The notes under the pieces were generated by a model, which was given only the letters and a program-made list of their open reading frames with translations, searched no databases and was not told the origin of the DNA. Positions 16,562 through 26,195 of a DNA stretch of 64,000 nucleotides are shown here, piece after piece. The translations under genes and the position numbers were made by a program. This DNA comes from Maribellus sp. YY47 (GTDB lineage Bacteria; Bacteroidota; Bacteroidia; Bacteroidales; Prolixibacteraceae), in the NCBI RefSeq assembly GCF_023111095.1, contig NZ_JALGYW010000004.1, forward strand, positions 217,045-281,044, given 5' to 3'. The number at the start of each line of letters is the position of its first letter. The stretch's first letter is position 1.

Positions 16562-18484
16562 ATGAATAAGCGATACAAAAAGGATTCAAGTAAGAGGGAC
16601 CGATATAGATTAAGGTGCTTGATGGTGCTTTTTTGCTGTATGCTTATTTGTTCCGCAAAAGCCGGCGACAAAAACAAAGTTCAGGACAAATTTTCGGTAC
16701 TGCCTTCGGGGGCCGTACAATTGGATGGATATTTAGACGGTTATATTCAGAAATCAATAAAAAACTGGAACAAAGGAGTGGTTCCTTATGCCTCTTTTGT
16801 TGATTTCTTTAGAAACGGCAGGCCTCAGTTTGCTTTAGGCGAAATGTGGGGTAAAGCGGTCCGCTCCGGCTGTATGTTTTACCGCTACACGCAAGATCCG
16901 GAATTAAAACGTATAATGGAGGCAACGGTAAAAGACTTGCTCTCTGCGCAACGTGCAGACGGAAGTATCAGTTGTATTGAACCTGAAAAACAACCCGATG
17001 CCAGCGATTTGTGGGAGCGAAAATATGTAATGCTCGGACTGGAAGAATATTACGAATGGGTAAATCCCGATCCGGCAGTTTTAAACGCTTTAATAAAACA
17101 TGCCGATAATATTATATACTTAATCGGACATGCTCCAAAAACAGAAATTACCGATGTGGGCTGGAGTGCAACAAACATTGGTTACGAAGCATGTCATGTT
17201 GAGTCAAGCACTTTGTTCGAGCCTTTTATGCGTTTGTACAAGTGGACAAATGAGCAACGTTATTTAGATTTTGCGAGCTATATTTTCGAAGCAGGAGGTA
17301 CGAAAAACTACAATGTTTTTGAGATGGCGCTCAATAATGTAGAACCCTATAAAATGGCCGGGCATTATCCAAAAGCCTACGAAACAACGTCATTATTTGA
17401 AGGCTTGGTTGAATACTACCGGGTGACTCAAAATCCCGAAGTGCTGCAAATGATTCAAAACTATTTTAATAATGTCAGGACCAAAGAGATAACGATAATT
17501 GGTAACGGAGGGAGCGACCAGCCCTATCATCCGATGGTTGCCGGAGAAGCCTGGGGAAATACCGCGGTAGAGCAAACCAATCCTGACATTACCCGTATGA
17601 TGGAAACTTGCGTTGGCGTTACCTGGATGAAGTTCTGCAGCCAGGTTTCACGGCTTACAGGAACGTCATCGGCCATGGATGAAATCGAGAAATATGTTTA
17701 CAACGGATTAATTGGTGCGATGAAACCGGAAGGCGATGGCTTCAGTTATGTAAATCTGCTGAATGGAACCAAAGTTAATGGCGAAGGCTGGGGCTGGATG
17801 TTCGATAGTCTTCATGTAACTTGTTGCAACCTGAATGGACCGATGGGGCTTGCCTACTTACCCTACGTGGCGGTTATGCGCACCGATGAAGGTCCGGTTG
17901 TGAATCTCTACAATACTGCAACAGCTGATTTTGTTACTGCCAAAGGAACAACGGTACAATTAAAAATCGAAACGGACTTTCCTCGTTCAGGGCTGGTGAA
18001 AATTAAAATTTTATCGGATAAACCGGCATCTTTCCCGGTGATGCTTCGTATTCCCGGTTGGAGTGAAAAAACGAGTTTGAGTGTCAATAATAAGCCGGTG
18101 GAAGTGACTCCCGGTACTTATGCTGAAATCCGGAGGAAATGGAATCCGGGCGATGAAATGGAACTGCAGCTCGATATGCGTTGTCGTATTGTTGATGCAC
18201 CAAAAGGGAGTAACCGTGCCGGCGATCATTTTAACGCATTGATTCGCGGTCCGATCGTTTTAGCCCGAGATGAGAACATCGATGAAAATTACAATCAGCC
18301 GGTAAATATTGTTTCCGAGGATGGTTATGTGAATATTATGCCCGGGAAAAGTTCAGATGGTGCCGACTCTGGGATGGAGTTCCGGGTGCCTGTTGAAGGG
18401 GGCTTTATTACGGTTGTTGACTATGCATCGGTTAACAACTGGAACGGCAAACACATTTGTACTTGGCTGCCAACAGCTGAGTAG
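16562..18484 (+). CDS. GH127 family beta-L-arabinofuranosidase-like enzyme
   Basis: This 640-residue secreted enzyme (ATG 16562; an in-frame TTG at 16544 is less likely) has a basic n-region and a hydrophobic core ending S-A-K-A. It matches the GH127/DUF1680 (alpha/alpha)6-barrel family. In the characterised member HypBA1 the catalytic set is Glu322, the zinc ligands Glu338, Cys340 and Cys418, and the nucleophile Cys417. Equivalent residues are visible here: Glu329 in G-E-A-W-G, Glu348 and Cys350 in M-E-T-C, and Cys421-Cys422 in V-T-C-C-N-L-N. All key residues are therefore present, and a retaining exo-acting hydrolase on beta-L-arabinofuranose or a related furanose/pyranose is expected. The gene ends in four consecutive in-frame stops (TAG TAG TAG TAA, 18482-18493). 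Confidence 0.88.
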   Translation: MNKRYKKDSSKRDRYRLRCLMVLFCCMLICSAKAGDKNKVQDKFSVLPSGAVQLDGYLDGYIQKSIKNWNKGVVPYASFVDFFRNGRPQFALGEMWGKAVRSGCMFYRYTQDPELKRIMEATVKDLLSAQRADGSISCIEPEKQPDASDLWERKYVMLGLEEYYEWVNPDPAVLNALIKHADNIIYLIGHAPKTEITDVGWSATNIGYEACHVESSTLFEPFMRLYKWTNEQRYLDFASYIFEAGGTKNYNVFEMALNNVEPYKMAGHYPKAYETTSLFEGLVEYYRVTQNPEVLQMIQNYFNNVRTKEITIIGNGGSDQPYHPMVAGEAWGNTAVEQTNPDITRMMETCVGVTWMKFCSQVSRLTGTSSAMDEIEKYVYNGLIGAMKPEGDGFSYVNLLNGTKVNGEGWGWMFDSLHVTCCNLNGPMGLAYLPYVAVMRTDEGPVVNLYNTATADFVTAKGTTVQLKIETDFPRSGLVKIKILSDKPASFPVMLRIPGWSEKTSLSVNNKPVEVTPGTYAEIRRKWNPGDEMELQLDMRCRIVDAPKGSNRAGDHFNALIRGPIVLARDENIDENYNQPVNIVSEDGYVNIMPGKSSDGADSGMEFRVPVEGGFITVVDYASVNNWNGKHICTWLPTAE

Positions 18485-18544
18485 TAGTAGTAAGGCTAAT
18501 AGTTTGAAACGGTCAAAAAAAATACAGACGAAATTAGATGAACG

Positions 18545-20860
18545 ATGAAACAAACCATTAACATAATCCTGTTTTATTCGGCCTGCATGTTTTTATCCAT
18601 TGTAAGCCTGGCTCAGCAAGCCGGTAAAAACAAGGCAGCAATTCCATCGTTTAGTAAAAAGTTAGCTCATCTTCCCGATGATATTCAACCGGTAATTGGT
18701 GCGTGGTTTTGGGGCGAAAATGATTTTACTGCTGATGGTTACAAAGCATCTGTTGATATGTTTGAAAGCTATTCGTGTTACGATCTCCTTGCTGTTGGCA
18801 TCCGACGTTCCGGACACGATATTACAGATATTGATGTTCATAACCAGGTTAAACGGGCTGCTGAATACGCTCATGAAAAGGGATTAAAATTGGCCCTCGA
18901 ACTGGATCCCAGAATAGCACGGCATAAGTTTCAGGCAATGTATCCCGATGAGTTGCAGCAATCATTGTGGCTTCAGGAAGTGCCGCTTTCAGAAAATGAA
19001 GCCGTTTCAACCATTGTAAAAAGTATTGACCTTTCCGATCACATGACTGGAAATAAAGTTCCGTATGTTTCGTTAAGCGGAGCCTTGCTGCGTGTGTATT
19101 CTTATACAAAAACTTCTGATGGGATCGATCCAAATACTCTTCAGGATATTAGCGACGAATGTAAGATAACCGTGTCGACAAAAGATTCGCTCGTGGTGAA
19201 ACTGCCCGCAAAGCACGGATACAAAGAGCTTCGTGCCTGTGTAATGGTAACGTTTACACATCTTTATCCTGATGTTTTTGCTCCGCATTTAATCGAGTTT
19301 ACACGTAATATTATTGACGCTTATGCCGATGTCCCCCTGGCAGGAGGCATGAGAGACGAATGGGGATTTCCGCCAAGTACGCCTGCCGACCGAATGGCTG
19401 GCGGGAATCATTTTTGGTATTCGAACCATTATGCCGAAGCGTATGCTAAAAAGACGGGAGGACGGGAGCTGTTGGCCGACTGCTTGCTGATGTATGCCGG
19501 AATAAAAGGAAAAGAAGCGGAACGTTACGGCGTAATCAATGCCTATATGGAACTGAATCGTGAACGTAACATTGAGTTGGAAAACGATTTCTACGAAAAC
19601 ATAAAAAAGGTTTTTGGACCGGATGCTGCAGTGGTGACCCATCCCACCTGGTTTCCCTATCCCAATAAGCTGGAGGCAAAAAAGAACGGTCTTTATTGGT
19701 GGGCAGCAAAGCGTGACTGGGCGCAAACCGATGAGGTGACTCCGTTTGCGGCACGAACTGCGGTCGCAAAAAAATGGGGAAGTCCGGTGTGGTACAACCA
19801 GTATTATGGAACACAACGGGAAGCCTACGAAGACGAACTTTGGAGTTCAGTATTGGCCGGAGGAAGAATAAACTATCATCCGCTATATCCTAGCGATAAA
19901 AGCAGGCAGGAAAAGTACACCGAGTTGCTTAAAGGTGAGTTAATGCAGGGGGAGAGCCGGGTCCGACTATTGAATTTTATAAGCGAGAGCCCCTTGAATT
20001 GTCCGGTCGCTGTTGTTTTCGGCCATCCTTCGGCAATGAACTGGGCGGGACCGTATGCCGAAGATTTGGGAATGACACTGATTAATCGTTTGTGGAGTGA
20101 GGGGATTCCTGCCGATTTGATTCCAACCAGCGAAATTGAAAACGAAAGCATGCAAATCGATGAAGATGGATGGATTACTTATGGAAGTCAGCGCTATGCT
20201 GCCGTTGTTTTATACCATCCCGAATTTGAGAAAAACTCAACATCAACATTTTTTCAAGAGGCCTCAACCGGACAAACGAACCTGTTTCGGATCGGGAACT
20301 GGACACGCGATTTTAACGGACAACTTTTTGATGGAAACGCGGCTTTGCCTTCAACAATGAAAATTTCAGAAAACATTGAAGACCTGATTAAAAAAGTTCA
20401 AAAAATTCTGAAAAAGCAAAAAATCGAGTTGCAGACACCTGCTTCACGCTTGCTTTCAGGATTTGGTTATGCTTCCAATACTCCGCCAACTCAGGGATTT
20501 TGTCGATTGATCGATGGTACCCTTATCCAGGTGGCGGCGATAAATCATCCGTCAGGCGATCCAATTGAATCTAAAATGAAAGTTGGAAAATACGAAGTTG
20601 TTTTTAATGCACTTGGAGTTGCAGCAGTACGGCTGGATGATAATGGACAGCTGGAGGCTCTTGCAGCTGGTGGATTGACCTTTTTTAAAACCGGTAATTT
20701 ATCGATCAGGTTGGATAAGCCGGTTGATCTCGCAATATGGACTAACGACAAGGGAGAGCTGGAAGGAGTGATTCAAGGTGAAGTTGAAGATGTGCCTCAG
20801 GCTCTGCTCGATATTACTCAAAACTGGACCTACATAAACAGTCCTTTAAAATTTGACTAA
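18545..20860 (+). CDS. Secreted large protein, TIM-barrel glycosidase-like, family not recognised
   Basis: This 771-residue protein has a signal peptide ending in S-L-A-Q. I do not recognise the family. The middle has the look of a (beta/alpha)8 hydrolase: an early strand with I-G-A-W-F-W-G, a helix/strand with K-G-L-K-L-A-L-E-L-D-P-R, then M-R-D-E-W-G-F, an acidic candidate active-site segment, and W-Y-N-Q-Y-Y-G. The C-terminal third includes a segment resembling the flavodoxin/GATase-like domain of GH42-type enzymes (V-A-V-V-F-G-H near residue 490) and a final beta domain. It lies 60 bases after GH127 and 70 before the next lipoprotein, so it is clearly part of the degradation operon. A glycosidase role is inference from fold-like features and context. 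Confidence 0.75.
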   Translation: MKQTINIILFYSACMFLSIVSLAQQAGKNKAAIPSFSKKLAHLPDDIQPVIGAWFWGENDFTADGYKASVDMFESYSCYDLLAVGIRRSGHDITDIDVHNQVKRAAEYAHEKGLKLALELDPRIARHKFQAMYPDELQQSLWLQEVPLSENEAVSTIVKSIDLSDHMTGNKVPYVSLSGALLRVYSYTKTSDGIDPNTLQDISDECKITVSTKDSLVVKLPAKHGYKELRACVMVTFTHLYPDVFAPHLIEFTRNIIDAYADVPLAGGMRDEWGFPPSTPADRMAGGNHFWYSNHYAEAYAKKTGGRELLADCLLMYAGIKGKEAERYGVINAYMELNRERNIELENDFYENIKKVFGPDAAVVTHPTWFPYPNKLEAKKNGLYWWAAKRDWAQTDEVTPFAARTAVAKKWGSPVWYNQYYGTQREAYEDELWSSVLAGGRINYHPLYPSDKSRQEKYTELLKGELMQGESRVRLLNFISESPLNCPVAVVFGHPSAMNWAGPYAEDLGMTLINRLWSEGIPADLIPTSEIENESMQIDEDGWITYGSQRYAAVVLYHPEFEKNSTSTFFQEASTGQTNLFRIGNWTRDFNGQLFDGNAALPSTMKISENIEDLIKKVQKILKKQKIELQTPASRLLSGFGYASNTPPTQGFCRLIDGTLIQVAAINHPSGDPIESKMKVGKYEVVFNALGVAAVRLDDNGQLEALAAGGLTFFKTGNLSIRLDKPVDLAIWTNDKGELEGVIQGEVEDVPQALLDITQNWTYINSPLKFD

Positions 20861-20930
20861 ATAAAGTAAGGAGGTGAATCAAGGCGTTCACTGTCAATAT
20901 CAAAAATGAATAATCAATAAAAATCGAACG

Positions 20931-21902
20931 ATGAATAATTGCCAATCCAATTTAAATCTGAAAAGAATATTGAGTTTACTATTCCTGTGTCTGCAGCTTC
21001 CGCTGTTTTCGCAGTGTAGCAATAATGAACCGGCGGCGGTTGTGGTCGTCGAAAGCACTAAACCTGTTATCGACAACGAAGTACTGACATTGAAACTCGA
21101 TTTAACCCGCGGCGGTGCCATTTCCTATTTGTCGTTGTCGGGCAAAGACCGGAGTATAGTAAATATTTTTGATGAAGGCCGTTACATTCAGCAATCGTAT
21201 TATGCGGGCAAAAGTGTAAACCGGCAGGACGAAGGACAATCGGCAAGCTGGTCGCCTTGGAGTTGGAACCCGATACAGGTAGGCGATGCTTTTCGAAATC
21301 GTGCTGAAATCCTCGATTTTCAGAAGTCGGAAAATGAAATTTATGTAAAATGCATACCCATGCAATGGGATATGAACAATAAACCGGCAGAGGCCGAAAT
21401 GGAACAGTGGACCACGCTGGATGGAAATGTGTTGAAAGTAAAGAATCGCCTGACGTGTCACCGCACCGATACCATTTACGGAGAGGGAATTTTAAATGAT
21501 CAGGAATTGCCGGCAGTTTACCCGATTTCTGCCCTGAGTAAGCTGTACAGTTACATGGGCGACGCCCCGTTTACGGGTGCCGATATCACGCAGCTCGAAG
21601 TTGTAAATCTTGCCAGCGGCTTTTGGGGAATTTACAACAATGTGCCGGAAAACTGGATGGCTTTTGTTGATGATTCCGGGTGGGGGATGGCTGTTTATAA
21701 TCCACAGTGTATCCGCTTTTTAGCCGGAATGTCGGGCACTCCGGGCGCTGAAGCTGACGAAGCTCCTACATCGTATATCGCTCCGGTAAAAAAAGCAACC
21801 TTGAATAAAAACAGCGTGTACGAATATGAATATTACATCGTGGTAGGTACGCTTACCGATATCCGCAAAAAGATTTACGAATTGCATTTGGATAAAAATT
21901 AA
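20931..21902 (+). CDS. Lipoprotein, possible galactose-mutarotase-like beta-sandwich
   Basis: This 323-residue exported protein starts at ATG 20931. Its signal region ends F-S-Q-C-S-N-N, where Cys28 could be lipidated although the lipobox is imperfect. The rest is almost all beta strand and rich in W/Y, with segments such as L-T-L-K-L-D-L-T-R-G-G-A-I-S-Y-L, W-S-P-W-S-W-N-P and G-F-W-G-I-Y. This resembles the super-sandwich of mutarotases and of the N-terminal domains of some GH/PL enzymes. I see no confirmed catalytic motif. The next gene starts five bases after this stop, so the two are translationally close and may act on the same oligosaccharide. Confidence 0.7.
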   Translation: MNNCQSNLNLKRILSLLFLCLQLPLFSQCSNNEPAAVVVVESTKPVIDNEVLTLKLDLTRGGAISYLSLSGKDRSIVNIFDEGRYIQQSYYAGKSVNRQDEGQSASWSPWSWNPIQVGDAFRNRAEILDFQKSENEIYVKCIPMQWDMNNKPAEAEMEQWTTLDGNVLKVKNRLTCHRTDTIYGEGILNDQELPAVYPISALSKLYSYMGDAPFTGADITQLEVVNLASGFWGIYNNVPENWMAFVDDSGWGMAVYNPQCIRFLAGMSGTPGAEADEAPTSYIAPVKKATLNKNSVYEYEYYIVVGTLTDIRKKIYELHLDKN

Positions 21903-21907
21903 AAATA

Positions 21908-23917
21908 ATGAAACCCAAAAGGCGAAATAGGTACGGTAGATTGTTTCTGGTTAGTTGTTTCTGGTTGGTTTTTGGGAGTTGTTTCACTTCCGGAGCTCAG
22001 GAAAACAGCGGTAAACATTGTCTGGGAAATGGAAATTACTGTGTTTATGCCAACGGGGTTGATATTCAACAGGTGTTTGGCCCTCCTTACAGCACTCCGT
22101 CCTTTTTTAATTCATCGTTGAGCACATCGGGTATTGAGGTTGAAACCAGCAGGGAACCCGGAACTGATATTTATATACACAAGCTTTATAAAAACGGTAA
22201 AAAAGTTGGTACAATAACCGATTTTGTTCCCGCTGGAGTGGATTGTTTTTGCCGGACTTCGGATTTAACCGAACCTGTATATTTCTCGCTGTCGGTTGAA
22301 AATCATCGCAATTCTGTTTCTGTAATCGATTATCCTCGACACGAAAAAGAGTTCGGGATCAATAATAGTTTGTTGGTTAGTGCTTTGCCGGGCGTATTTG
22401 TTTACAACGACTATCCAAGCCCGTTTGAGATTAACCACCAGATTGTAACAAACGGTTCGGTTCGTGTTTACCCCAGTGCCGACGATAAAATGGAGTATAT
22501 GCTGAAATTTGGAGAGGGGAAAGGTGTTTTGTACCTGGTTGGAGGCCCGGCGTTTCAGCAGTTAAACAGCAATCTGGATAAAATCCTTCGCCAAAAACCG
22601 GAGGAATTGCTTTCAAATACCCGAGGAGACTGGCATAAATTCGTAACACAAAGAACTGACTTTGCCCGGGAAATCGACGGACAGAATCCGGATAAAGCCG
22701 AACTGATGAAAGCGGTTGACGATGTGTCTGTTTTGCTGAGAACCCAACAAGGCGAATCGGGTGGAGTATTGGCAGGGCATTACTATCACATGGCTTATGT
22801 GCGGGACGAATACGGTGTTTCGCGGGCCTTTTTGGCGCTGGGATACTACGATGAAGCACGTAAGATTCTGGATTTCTATTTCGATGTCTGGCAACGATTT
22901 GGTGTACTTTATAATGCACAGGCCATCGGTATTCCCGGTATTTTTCATAAACACGAAAACGACGAGGTCGAAATCACCGGTTATTTGCTCATTCAGGCAT
23001 TTGATTACCTGAAGAAAACCGACGATAAAGCCTTTGTTAAAAAGATATTGCCTTTTCTGGAATGGAGCTGGGAGGTTCAAAAAAAGAACCTGGTCGATAA
23101 CATGCTGCCCTTTAACGGCGATGAGACTTACATTGCAGGGGGACTGATTCCGCGCAAGGTTTTAAACGATGGTTCTGCCGAAGCTACCTTGCTTTTTGTT
23201 GAAGGAGGAACACGTTTATTACGATTTATTGAAAATGAACAACTAAAAGATGCCGCTTGGTTAAATGAAAACAACGACTTGCTCGATCAGGTCAAAGCCG
23301 GTTTCCGAAAGAATTTCATGAAAAATGGTCGTTTAATGGCCAACAATCCCTCGCGTGCAGAACATTGTGACTATCCTGAATTCAGATACGGAGTATGTCT
23401 GTACCCGGGGCATGGTGGCTATCGCGGAATTCTGAAACACCACAAAGGTTCCTTGTATTTCTGTAAAGAATGCTATGGAAAAGTCAGCGACGGGATTGAG
23501 TCGGAGCCTTCGGATGAGTTTTTCCTTCCCTCGGTTTATCTGATGCCCATTTATGTGGATGCCGAATTATTTACGAACGAAGAAAAAGAGACGATGCTGA
23601 ATGAGTTGGTGGCGCTTTACCAGCAAAAAGGACGTATAACGGTTGCACAGCAGGAAGGAAAATTGCTGGGATACGATTACGGCTTGTTTTTGTATGCCCT
23701 TACCTGGTTTAATCATCCACTGGCAAAAGATATTTACCTGAAAATGATGGATCTGCGCGACGAAACCGGAACATGGTGCGAATATTACCTCAACGATGTT
23801 CCGAACGGTTGCCGTTACCGCCCGTGGGAGAGCGGGATAAATATTGAAGCCGCAGTAAATTATGTGGAGGGGAATCAAATCACAAAAAATAGAGACGAAA
23901 TTAATGACGTAAAATAG
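21908..23917 (+). CDS. Six-hairpin (alpha/alpha)6 glycoside hydrolase-like protein
   Basis: This 669-residue exported protein has a signal peptide ending near S-G-A-Q; a lipid-anchored form via the F-G-S-C just before is also possible. The N-terminal third (about 30-230) is a beta domain. From about 250 on it shows repeated amphipathic helix pairs with Y-V-R-D-E-Y-G-V-S-R-A-F, T-G-Y-L-L-I-Q-A-F-D-Y-L and W-E-S-G-I-N-I-E-A-A, the pattern of GH15/GH78-like six-hairpin glycosidases. Acidic residues in Y-V-R-D-E-Y and S-E-P-S-D-E-F are candidates for catalysis but cannot be assigned. It begins five bases after the mutarotase-like gene and ends seven bases before the DUF5722 gene, a tight operon. 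Confidence 0.72.
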   Translation: MKPKRRNRYGRLFLVSCFWLVFGSCFTSGAQENSGKHCLGNGNYCVYANGVDIQQVFGPPYSTPSFFNSSLSTSGIEVETSREPGTDIYIHKLYKNGKKVGTITDFVPAGVDCFCRTSDLTEPVYFSLSVENHRNSVSVIDYPRHEKEFGINNSLLVSALPGVFVYNDYPSPFEINHQIVTNGSVRVYPSADDKMEYMLKFGEGKGVLYLVGGPAFQQLNSNLDKILRQKPEELLSNTRGDWHKFVTQRTDFAREIDGQNPDKAELMKAVDDVSVLLRTQQGESGGVLAGHYYHMAYVRDEYGVSRAFLALGYYDEARKILDFYFDVWQRFGVLYNAQAIGIPGIFHKHENDEVEITGYLLIQAFDYLKKTDDKAFVKKILPFLEWSWEVQKKNLVDNMLPFNGDETYIAGGLIPRKVLNDGSAEATLLFVEGGTRLLRFIENEQLKDAAWLNENNDLLDQVKAGFRKNFMKNGRLMANNPSRAEHCDYPEFRYGVCLYPGHGGYRGILKHHKGSLYFCKECYGKVSDGIESEPSDEFFLPSVYLMPIYVDAELFTNEEKETMLNELVALYQQKGRITVAQQEGKLLGYDYGLFLYALTWFNHPLAKDIYLKMMDLRDETGTWCEYYLNDVPNGCRYRPWESGINIEAAVNYVEGNQITKNRDEINDVK

Positions 23918-23924
23918 TGGAAGT

Positions 23925-26087
23925 ATGAAGACATTAGATTTTTACAGATTATTACCGATGACGTTGTGGCTGTTACTTTTCAGCGCTGCCGCTTTCAGTT
24001 CGTGTGAAAAAGACTCGGTGGAAAAACCTGAAACGGAGCCTATCGTTGTAAAAAGCTATTTTAGCTTCAATTCATCATCTGCGCACGATCTGGAGGTGAC
24101 CAACGATGGCGCCCACCAATATAAAATTCAGACAACAGGAACCGATCCGTACGTTACTTTAAATCCGCTGACAAGTAGTATTGCAGAGGATAAACTTGTG
24201 TTTACGTTTGAATACCAGAGTACCGCTGCGCTCAACAATCTGCAATTGTTTCTTGCACCGCCAACAACCGAAGAGCGCTCGGTGAAATCGGAGGAACTGA
24301 CAGAATCAGGCAGTTGGAAAACCTTTTCCATCGATCTGGGTGATTATATCGATGAATTTAGCTGGGGAAATACAGGACATTACTTGCGACTTGATTTTGG
24401 CAACAGCTCGGGAGTTACCATTCTGGTCCGTAATATGGAAATGAGGGTGCGCACCGAAAGTGAGCAGGCGTTGGCCGATGCACGTGCCGAAGAACGCGAA
24501 AGGTTGCGCATTCTGGAAGAAAAACTAAATAATTATCTGGCAGCTACATTCGATGCATCTGTTACTGATGTGTCGGTTTCGGCTTCAAAAATTACGGTTA
24601 CGGGAAATTGTCCCGATCCAGCCAATCTTTTGTTGTGTGAAGTCACTCCTTATCAGGATTTGGTAGAACTTACCAATTTTGAAAATGGCGTAGCACCCGG
24701 AAGTCAGAACTTTTCCATCGAGCTGGATCGTTACATTGAAAAAGACGGTTTCAACTACGATCGCAGCCTGTCGAAGTGGGTGTTGGTAAAAAGCGGTTCC
24801 ATCACCGATGAAATTGTTTCGTTTGCCCGTTACGCCAGCGAGATAACTCCACAGGAAACAATGCCGGCCGGTCAGTTAAGGAGTAAAAAGGGACTTGGAG
24901 GTTATGCCGTTAGCCGTGGGTTTCAGCAAGATCTCGACGACCTGAAAATTACGAGTGTAACCGTAAATGTAGCGCTTACTTCTTATATGTACCTTCAACC
25001 ACGGGCTAATACGTTTGAACATGTGTATGGCGGGAAATCCTATTATTTCAACAAGGCAAGAATAGAAGAACTCGATAGGACCATGCAGAAAGCCTACGAG
25101 AAAGATATTATGGTGGCTGCAATCATTTTGATTCAAAAGGCTTCTGAATGTGCCGATCCTGAAATTGGTGAATTGTTGCAGCATCCGGGGTTTAGTGGCG
25201 AAGGCTTTTTTACAATGCCCAACATGACCAACGCGGCCAGTTTAAATTGCTATACCGCAGCACTCGATTTTCTGGCCAGTCGCTACAACCGCCCCGACAA
25301 CGCCTACGGAAGAATTCATAACTGGATTATGCACAACGAAGTAGATGCCGGATTAACCTGGACCAACATGGGCGATGTTCCCATGATCAATTTTATGGAT
25401 ACCTACATTAAATCCATGCGGCTGTGCCACAATATTGTGCGGAAATACGACGAGACAGGTCAGGTGCTCGGATCGTTTACCCATTCGTGGAAAGATGCGG
25501 TGGAATCGTATGCAACCGTGGATATGCTGGAGGTACTCAAAAAAGAATGTGCTGCCGAAGGAGATTTTCAGTGGGGACTGGCTTGTCATCCGTATCCGCA
25601 GGATTTAAATGAGCCCAAAACATGGAACGATGCAAAAGCGACGTTTAGCATGAGTTCATCGCTGGTTACCTTTAAAAACCTGGAAGTGCTGGATGCCTGG
25701 ATTAAAAAGGCAGAGAATAAATTTCAGGGAACCATAAAACGCACATTATGGCTATCGGAAAACGGAACCAATTCAAGAACCTATGGTGAACAGGATTTAA
25801 TGGAACAGGCTGCGGGCCTGGCGTATGCCTGGAAAAAATTAGAGTTGCTTGATGGCATTGATGCCATTCAGTGGCACAACTGGATTGACAACCGCGGCGA
25901 ATTTGGCTTACGAATTGGCCTGCGCCGCTATCCCGACGATGAGGAAGATCCGGGTGGCGCAAAACCGGTGTGGTATGTTTACCAGGCTGCAGGCACCGAT
26001 CAGGAAGATACGGTTTTTGATCCCTATAAATCGCTGATCGGAATTGGCGACTGGAGTGAAATTATGCACACCGTGTTGGCTCCGTAG
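23925..26087 (+). CDS. DUF4972 + DUF5722 lipoprotein, putative clan GH-A-like hydrolase
   Basis: This 720-residue lipoprotein has a lipobox at F-S-S-C (about Cys27). Residues about 40-175 form a beta-sandwich-like module of the DUF4972 type, resembling the domain inserted in SusD2. A short helical linker follows, then a catalytic-looking domain (about 310-715) that fits DUF5722. That domain carries N-W-I-M-H-N-E-V-D-A-G with Glu472 and L-W-L-S-E-N-G with Glu612. Two glutamates placed at the ends of strands 4 and 7 are what a retaining clan GH-A enzyme uses for acid/base and nucleophile. H-P-Y-P and I-Q-W-H-N-W-I-D-N-R segments support a sugar-binding barrel. The activity of the family is, as far as I know, not established. 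Confidence 0.82.
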   Translation: MKTLDFYRLLPMTLWLLLFSAAAFSSCEKDSVEKPETEPIVVKSYFSFNSSSAHDLEVTNDGAHQYKIQTTGTDPYVTLNPLTSSIAEDKLVFTFEYQSTAALNNLQLFLAPPTTEERSVKSEELTESGSWKTFSIDLGDYIDEFSWGNTGHYLRLDFGNSSGVTILVRNMEMRVRTESEQALADARAEERERLRILEEKLNNYLAATFDASVTDVSVSASKITVTGNCPDPANLLLCEVTPYQDLVELTNFENGVAPGSQNFSIELDRYIEKDGFNYDRSLSKWVLVKSGSITDEIVSFARYASEITPQETMPAGQLRSKKGLGGYAVSRGFQQDLDDLKITSVTVNVALTSYMYLQPRANTFEHVYGGKSYYFNKARIEELDRTMQKAYEKDIMVAAIILIQKASECADPEIGELLQHPGFSGEGFFTMPNMTNAASLNCYTAALDFLASRYNRPDNAYGRIHNWIMHNEVDAGLTWTNMGDVPMINFMDTYIKSMRLCHNIVRKYDETGQVLGSFTHSWKDAVESYATVDMLEVLKKECAAEGDFQWGLACHPYPQDLNEPKTWNDAKATFSMSSSLVTFKNLEVLDAWIKKAENKFQGTIKRTLWLSENGTNSRTYGEQDLMEQAAGLAYAWKKLELLDGIDAIQWHNWIDNRGEFGLRIGLRRYPDDEEDPGGAKPVWYVYQAAGTDQEDTVFDPYKSLIGIGDWSEIMHTVLAP

Positions 26088-26135
26088 AGTGCTTTCGTAG
26101 TTGTTCGGCTGCTGATTATCCGGGAAACAACGGAC

Positions 26136-26162
26136 AGTGCAGGATACAAATCTGCGCTTTTT
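26136..26162 (+). terminator. Weak candidate terminator after the DUF5722 gene
   Basis: AGTGCAG (26136-26142) pairs with CTGCGCT (26152-26158) with one T-G wobble and a 9-base loop, directly followed by TTTT. The gap to the next gene (108 bases) is larger than elsewhere in the block, consistent with partial termination here. Confidence 0.4.
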
Positions 26163-26195
26163 ACAGTTGATTCGAAAAACATATGACATAAACCA

